A stretch of DNA of 64,000 nucleotides from W11650 sp041844915 (lineage in GTDB: Bacteria > Bacillota > Clostridia > Lachnospirales > Vallitaleaceae), in the NCBI GenBank assembly GCA_041844915.1, contig JBGZBY010000087.1, positions 39,253 through 103,252 of the forward strand, written 5' to 3'. Below, one piece after another: positions 59,471 through 64,000 of this stretch (position 1 is the first letter of the stretch; every line of letters starts with the position of its first letter). The notes under the pieces are model-generated. The model was given only the letters and a program-made list of their open reading frames with translations, did not search any database and was not told where the DNA came from. The position numbers and the translations under genes were made by a program.

Positions 59471-62400
59471 CTATTGTGGTTGTGTTGCTATCATAATATC
59501 CTGATAAGCCCAATGGCTTTCTGAAACATCAGCAAAAGGATTTTGAGCCGACTTTTTCATTTGAAAATGGAATGCTCGATTAATGATAGCCGCAGCTTCC
59601 GCACGAGTTACCTCCTTGTTAGGCCGAAGGCTATTATCCGAAAAACCTTTTATCCAGCCTTTGGCAATAGCCGTTAGCAGAGCATCTTTTGCCCAAGTAG
59701 CCTCTTCTATATCCTTAAAGCGAGTGGTCGCTTTTTCAGTAGTTGGAAGCGCTTTTAATTTTACCAACAAATAGATCAATTCTGCACGAGTGATTTTATT
59801 CAACGGCTTATAAGAGCCGTCAGGATATCCGGAAAGAATGTTGCTTTCTAGCATATTTTGTACCGCTTCGTAGTACCATGCATTTTTTTCAAGGTCAGAT
59901 GCTGTTTTGGTATACGAAGTAAGTTTGGGCAGAAAGACATTTAGCATTACAGCGATTTCAGCGCGATTTAGTGTTTTATCTGGCGAAAAAGAGCCATTGC
60001 CATAGCCTTTCATATATACCTGATGAGAAAAGCTTTTTTCTTGAGGCGCAATTGCTTGGGTAGCGTTGTCCTTCGAGGCAGGCTTTGTATTCGAGGTATT
60101 AGGAGATTGTGCTGGCGATGTTGTTTTAGGCGCTGGCTGCTGGGGAATCGCTTTCGGTTCCGGTTGATTTGGTTGCGGTGTTGGCGGATTTGGTTCCGCC
60201 GGTTTTTGCGGTTCGCTTGGTTTCGGCTCTGGCTGTGGAGTTTGAGAGTTTGTTTTTTTCTGAGCCAGTTTAATGAGGAAAGCTGGATTTTGCTTAGTTA
60301 GTGTTTGCAGCTTGCTGCTGTCCTCAATGACGACCTGCTCGGCGCTTGGTTGTTCTAGGGATATTTCAAATGGAATATCTTTAGGCAAATTCATAGAAAA
60401 TTTAGAAAGATTTTCCGGTATAGTGAGTTTGATTTCTGTTTTTTGCAAATCTTTTCCGGTAAGAACAAGATTTAATGCACCCATATAACCATTCCGCTGA
60501 AATTCTATATTACTGTTACTTGTAGTGTCATTTCGTAAAATAGCAGAATAATGTACCGTATTGTTATTTACCTCGATATCATATCCACTTTCAGAGTATA
60601 AGTAATATCCTCCATTTAGATTGGAAACCTTTAATCGGTATTTGCCATTTGGTAAATAAGAGGAATAGCGCTTTTGCCCGCTGGAGCTATATTCCAGTGA
60701 TGCGTCCGATTTGGTTTTATTTTGGATTTCTTCCCAGTACAGAGTGGAAGAAGCAGGTAAATATTGATCGATATGAATAAAAACCGAGTTCTTTTTACGA
60801 TAACTTAGTGGTATGACAACAACTTTAAGATGTTCGTCTGGCAAAATCTCAAAGGGGATAGTATCTCCACCGATTAATTCATAATAAGGATCATAATGTG
60901 TAATTTTCAGTTCATAAGAACCGGGCTGTAATTTATCTATTTGCTCTATTTTTTCAGAGCTTCCTTTTTTGTATAATTCCCAGATCAAGTCTTTGTCGTT
61001 GCGTAGAAAAATAGGAACTTTTACCTGAATCGTATAGCTATCGCCATTTTTTTGAATTGCTTCTGTAAAAGGAAGCTCTAACTTATTATAAGCATGATCC
61101 CAAATAACCAATTTGGCGTGTTCTTGGGAAAAGCCGCTTTTTAATACTTCTTTTTTTCCTTTTTCTAAAGGGGTAATATTCTCGCCGCTTTCTGGCAAAT
61201 TGGGATTATAAACAATGTATGCTTCTCGAATACCACTGCCTTTTTCTTCTACTTGCTCCAAAAAGAAAGAATTATTTTGAGCATCATAAGAAGCTTTTAC
61301 TAGATAAGGAAGTAGTGTATCTAAGATAACGGGAAAGAGACTTTCTTGTTCTTTTGCACTGGCAGCAATGGATTTTACTCCTACTTTTAAAATATATTCT
61401 CCATCAGCGGCTTTGGTTCCATCTTCTTTCCAGCCGTTCCATTGCCAACCGGAATTGCTTCGGGTATATACATTTTTTAAAGGATTGTGATAATTTTTGA
61501 GTCCAATTTTGTTTGGCTCGGAAAATTGAAACAAAGGAGCTTTAAACTGCGAATCTTCCTTATTGTAAATAGAGAAAGTAAAATCAGTATAATCCCTTAA
61601 AAAAGTACCATAAAATTGAATAAAATCAGCATTCTTATCTCCATTAGGTGAAAAAGCGATTTTATCTTTTTGAAAATTGGGATTTAAAATAGTACTTTTT
61701 GGCATATGTCCTAGTATAACATTATTGATGGCATATTCCTGACTATTTTCTAATTTTCTGCCCTTGATTGAGCTGCCGATATGAGTAAAGGCTGGTTCGA
61801 AAGTACTTTGATAGAAATAATAAGGGAGTTTTTTCCCAGAGCCAACTCTGTCATAAACACTTTCTTCAATAACAGGAATATTTCCCCATTCTCCATAAAA
61901 TCCAACATAGGGAATACTCAAATCAGGGTGCTGGATTTGTGTTCCATTGTCCTTTTCCGCAGAAAAAAAGACATAACCTTCTAAGAAAAAGCCGTTTCTC
62001 ATTTCGGATTTTAATTGGTCGATGGTATTTTCGTCTAATTCGATTTCCGCAGAAAAATTTTCTGTTTGCTGTGGGTTTACCGTAATACTATACTTTTGAC
62101 TTTCTTTTAAAAAGCGAGGCAACAGTATAATTCGACCATCTTGAACAGTGTCGGTATTAACGACAGCATGGTAAGTGAAGGTTTGAGCAGTATTTCCGTA
62201 ATTTCTGAGTTTTCCATGGATAGTAATGCGATTGCTGGAAAGATTTCCTAAATTAATACTGCCGACGCCATTTTCATTTTCTAAAACAACACTGGAATGA
62301 GCAGCGCTGTTTAACTGAATCAGCCCTGCTCCTTGTTTTCTGGGAGAAACATAGGTATTCGCAGAATTTTTGTAAGGAATAGCTGTGCTCATTAATAAAT

Positions 62401-64000
62401 TTTTAATGAATTGATATTTTTCTTTTTGCTGTAAGTTTGGAAAAGTTGTTTCGGCATATTCTTTTAAAATAGCGATAGCACCTGCAACATAAGGGGATGC
62501 CATCGAGGTTCCACTGGAATTCCCATAGGTATTTTTATTATAACTTGAATACACATCACCGCCCGGAGCAGAAACATCTGGCTTTAGTTCTTGATCGGGA
62601 GCCAGTCCCCAACTACTAAAATGAGAAGGCTCATGTCCTAGCGGATTGGTGATAAAATCCTTTTGTGAGGAAAAGGAAATTCGGACATCGGAAGGCTGTT
62701 CCGATAGGCGCTGGACAAGATATTCACCGTCTTCTTTGCTGATAGAAATTGCGGGCAAAGTAGCTGTACCGACTTCCATACTGCTAATTGGAGCATTGGC
62801 AATATTATTGTATATGATAATACCGGCAGCATTAACGCTTTGTGCGTTTTTGATTTTTTCTTCATAGGTAAAGTCAAGCCTGCCATCGGGTTTATCCCCG
62901 CGTTGCACTAAGGCGTATTTTCCGGCTGCATCGCTGGCGATCTGTTCAAATTCTTCTTTGGAGCCATATCCAGCGTTAATATATTGCAGCACACTATTTG
63001 TAGGATAGTCTTTGGCGGTAGTTTCCAAATAAAGAATTCGCTTGCTGCCGCTAGTGCCGGAAACTTCAAGATAATTTTCATAAATCCGATCAGCATTAAT
63101 TGAAGCAACGGCGATAGAATCCTGAGCAACGGATGGAGAACCTAAAATACCAAAATCGGGATCTTCTGCATAAGGAAAGTTGCCGTCTTGTCTGCCCCAG
63201 CCGGCATAATTGGAATTACCGGCAGCAATGGCGATAGCAATACCAGCTTCTTTGGCGTTTTTTATGGCTCGTAAAATAGGCGGGTACATATCTTTTTGCG
63301 ATCCCCCGGGAGTGCCTAGACTCATGTTAATGCTGTCAACACCCAGTTTTACTGCATCGTCGATAGCTTTGGTATAGATGATAACATTTCCGTTTCGATA
63401 TTCGCCGAATACCCGCATAATAGCCAATTGTGCATTTGGCGCAACACCTTTAAAATTAGGAGCGTTTGCAGCTACAATTCCAGCCACATGCATGCCATGA
63501 GGTTTTTCCGAATGTTCATAGATACTAGTGTTTGAATCGGCATAATTATAGGCAAAAGGGATTTTATCATTTAACCAAATACCATTTTCAATGCCGGCAG
63601 TTTGTTTAAGCGCCGATAAAGCACTTTCGTCGCTTATTTTATTATGATCTTTGTTTTGATATTGAAAGACCTCATGACTATAGTCAGCGCCGGTGTCTAA
63701 AACAGCAATTAGCTGTTTTTTGCCATGATATTTTTCGCTAAAATCTCTCCTTAATTCATCAAGCTGTATTTGGCTGACAGATCGGAAGGTCTGGGAAAAA
63801 TCCTCTACCGGAGCGGTAAGTTCTTCGTTGTAGGTAACAGCATAAACTGCCTTTAGCATCGCTATTTTTTTAGCATCGGCAAAAGTAACTTCTAATCCCA
63901 ATCCATTTAGTGCAGCATCAAATGCAGCCGTAACTTTAAAGGGAATACCTTGATTAAGCAGCTCTTGCTTTAAAATAAGTTGAGTTTGTTCGGCATAGTC
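59471..64000 (-). CDS. SLH-anchored S8 serine protease (N-terminus outside window)
   Basis: Second SLH subtilase; the frame runs off the window end (residues VTAAFDAALNGLGLEVTFAD continue beyond 63901), so signal peptide and part of the propeptide are missing. Over 1500 residues are visible. The triad is intact: Asp in AVLDTGADYS (codon at 63695-63697), His in PHGMHVAGIVAAN, Ser in GTSMASPYVAGAI (codon at 62514-62516), with a PA-type insert between His and Ser. Fn3-like modules follow, then a Pro-rich linker (PQPEPKPSEPQKPAEPNPP) and SLH motifs (MKGYGNGSFSPDKTLNRAE, GYPDGSYKPLNKITRAE, GFSDNSLRPNKEVTRAE, and a last half motif SESHWAYQDI). It is a paralogue of the protease at 2577-8186 (shared FKGVAPNAQ and PRKQGAG segments). 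Confidence 0.93.
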   Translation of the reverse strand, partial: DYAEQTQLILKQELLNQGIPFKVTAAFDAALNGLGLEVTFADAKKIAMLKAVYAVTYNEELTAPVEDFSQTFRSVSQIQLDELRRDFSEKYHGKKQLIAVLDTGADYSHEVFQYQNKDHNKISDESALSALKQTAGIENGIWLNDKIPFAYNYADSNTSIYEHSEKPHGMHVAGIVAANAPNFKGVAPNAQLAIMRVFGEYRNGNVIIYTKAIDDAVKLGVDSINMSLGTPGGSQKDMYPPILRAIKNAKEAGIAIAIAAGNSNYAGWGRQDGNFPYAEDPDFGILGSPSVAQDSIAVASINADRIYENYLEVSGTSGSKRILYLETTAKDYPTNSVLQYINAGYGSKEEFEQIASDAAGKYALVQRGDKPDGRLDFTYEEKIKNAQSVNAAGIIIYNNIANAPISSMEVGTATLPAISISKEDGEYLVQRLSEQPSDVRISFSSQKDFITNPLGHEPSHFSSWGLAPDQELKPDVSAPGGDVYSSYNKNTYGNSSGTSMASPYVAGAIAILKEYAETTFPNLQQKEKYQFIKNLLMSTAIPYKNSANTYVSPRKQGAGLIQLNSAAHSSVVLENENGVGSINLGNLSSNRITIHGKLRNYGNTAQTFTYHAVVNTDTVQDGRIILLPRFLKESQKYSITVNPQQTENFSAEIELDENTIDQLKSEMRNGFFLEGYVFFSAEKDNGTQIQHPDLSIPYVGFYGEWGNIPVIEESVYDRVGSGKKLPYYFYQSTFEPAFTHIGSSIKGRKLENSQEYAINNVILGHMPKSTILNPNFQKDKIAFSPNGDKNADFIQFYGTFLRDYTDFTFSIYNKEDSQFKAPLFQFSEPNKIGLKNYHNPLKNVYTRSNSGWQWNGWKEDGTKAADGEYILKVGVKSIAASAKEQESLFPVILDTLLPYLVKASYDAQNNSFFLEQVEEKGSGIREAYIVYNPNLPESGENITPLEKGKKEVLKSGFSQEHAKLVIWDHAYNKLELPFTEAIQKNGDSYTIQVKVPIFLRNDKDLIWELYKKGSSEKIEQIDKLQPGSYELKITHYDPYYELIGGDTIPFEILPDEHLKVVVIPLSYRKKNSVFIHIDQYLPASSTLYWEEIQNKTKSDASLEYSSSGQKRYSSYLPNGKYRLKVSNLNGGYYLYSESGYDIEVNNNTVHYSAILRNDTTSNSNIEFQRNGYMGALNLVLTGKDLQKTEIKLTIPENLSKFSMNLPKDIPFEISLEQPSAEQVVIEDSSKLQTLTKQNPAFLIKLAQKKTNSQTPQPEPKPSEPQKPAEPNPPTPQPNQPEPKAIPQQPAPKTTSPAQSPNTSNTKPASKDNATQAIAPQEKSFSHQVYMKGYGNGSFSPDKTLNRAEIAVMLNVFLPKLTSYTKTASDLEKNAWYYEAVQNMLESNILSGYPDGSYKPLNKITRAELIYLLVKLKALPTTEKATTRFKDIEEATWAKDALLTAIAKGWIKGFSDNSLRPNKEVTRAEAAAIINRAFHFQMKKSAQNPFADVSESHWAYQDIMIATQPQ

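Overview
The window reads as a chromosomal segment of a low-to-mid GC, monoderm Firmicute, most likely an anaerobic member of the Clostridia. The grounds are: S-layer-homology (SLH) anchored exoproteins, AGGAGG-type ribosome binding sites, the long Bacillus-type SRP RNA placed directly before dnaX, a mevalonate (not DXP) kinase operon, HPr with both His15 and Ser46, and a MurNAc-recycling operon. I cannot name the genus from the sequence alone. No prophage, insertion sequence or CRISPR array is visible.

Layout. 1-2150: 3' part of pcrA/uvrD helicase. 2577-8186: a very large SLH-anchored subtilisin-like protease. 8296-11706: a TPP-riboswitch-controlled operon for import of a thiamine precursor (thiamine-binding protein, permease, lipoprotein, ATPase). 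11951-13738: argS on the minus strand, with an unusual hairpin between Shine-Dalgarno and start. 14248-17592: a small ORF, a lipoprotein and a DUF4091 protein. 17593-19260: an accessory patch with a possible RNase P-like RNA, two small immunity-like genes and repeated palindromic spacers. 19403-22360: mevalonate kinase, mevalonate diphosphate decarboxylase and phosphomevalonate kinase, overlapping. 22566-27208 (minus): oligoendopeptidase F and a second SLH protein. 27550-29638: SRP RNA and dnaX. 29956-35488: MurR, MurQ, MurP and a secreted AmiE-like serine hydrolase, i.e. cell-wall MurNAc salvage. 35489-38851: a frameshifted CBS-CBS-ACT (AcuB-like) gene, a DUF898 membrane protein, tRNA-Val, a GntR regulator and a membrane protein with a TPR-like end. 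38866-39191: a duplicated palindromic element. 39266-44685: a 32-residue membrane peptide, sbcD, sbcC and a Cof-type HAD phosphatase. 44893-46988: ptsI then ptsH. 47379-51432: two half-size CHR-family transporters, a phosphodiester glycosidase-like protein and a LytS-type 5TM-PAS-GGDEF cyclase. 51702-59098: rpoB and rpoC. 59471-64000 (minus): a second SLH subtilase, cut by the window end.

How the parts connect. PtsI and HPr supply phosphate to the MurP EIIBC permease, which carries no EIIA domain of its own. MurNAc released outside the cell, plausibly by the AmiE-like hydrolase and other lytic enzymes, enters as MurNAc-6P, is cleaved by MurQ and is sensed by MurR. The two SLH subtilases share one architecture (propeptide, catalytic domain with PA insert, Fn3-like region, SLH) and probably form an S-layer-bound proteolytic system; PepF could finish the imported peptides.

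The points most worth checking are the RNase P-like RNA near 17.6 kb, the A8-tract frameshift that separates the ACT domain of the AcuB-like protein, the hairpin between SD and start of argS, the immunity-like island with repeated spacers, and the palindromic repeat pair at 38.9-39.2 kb.
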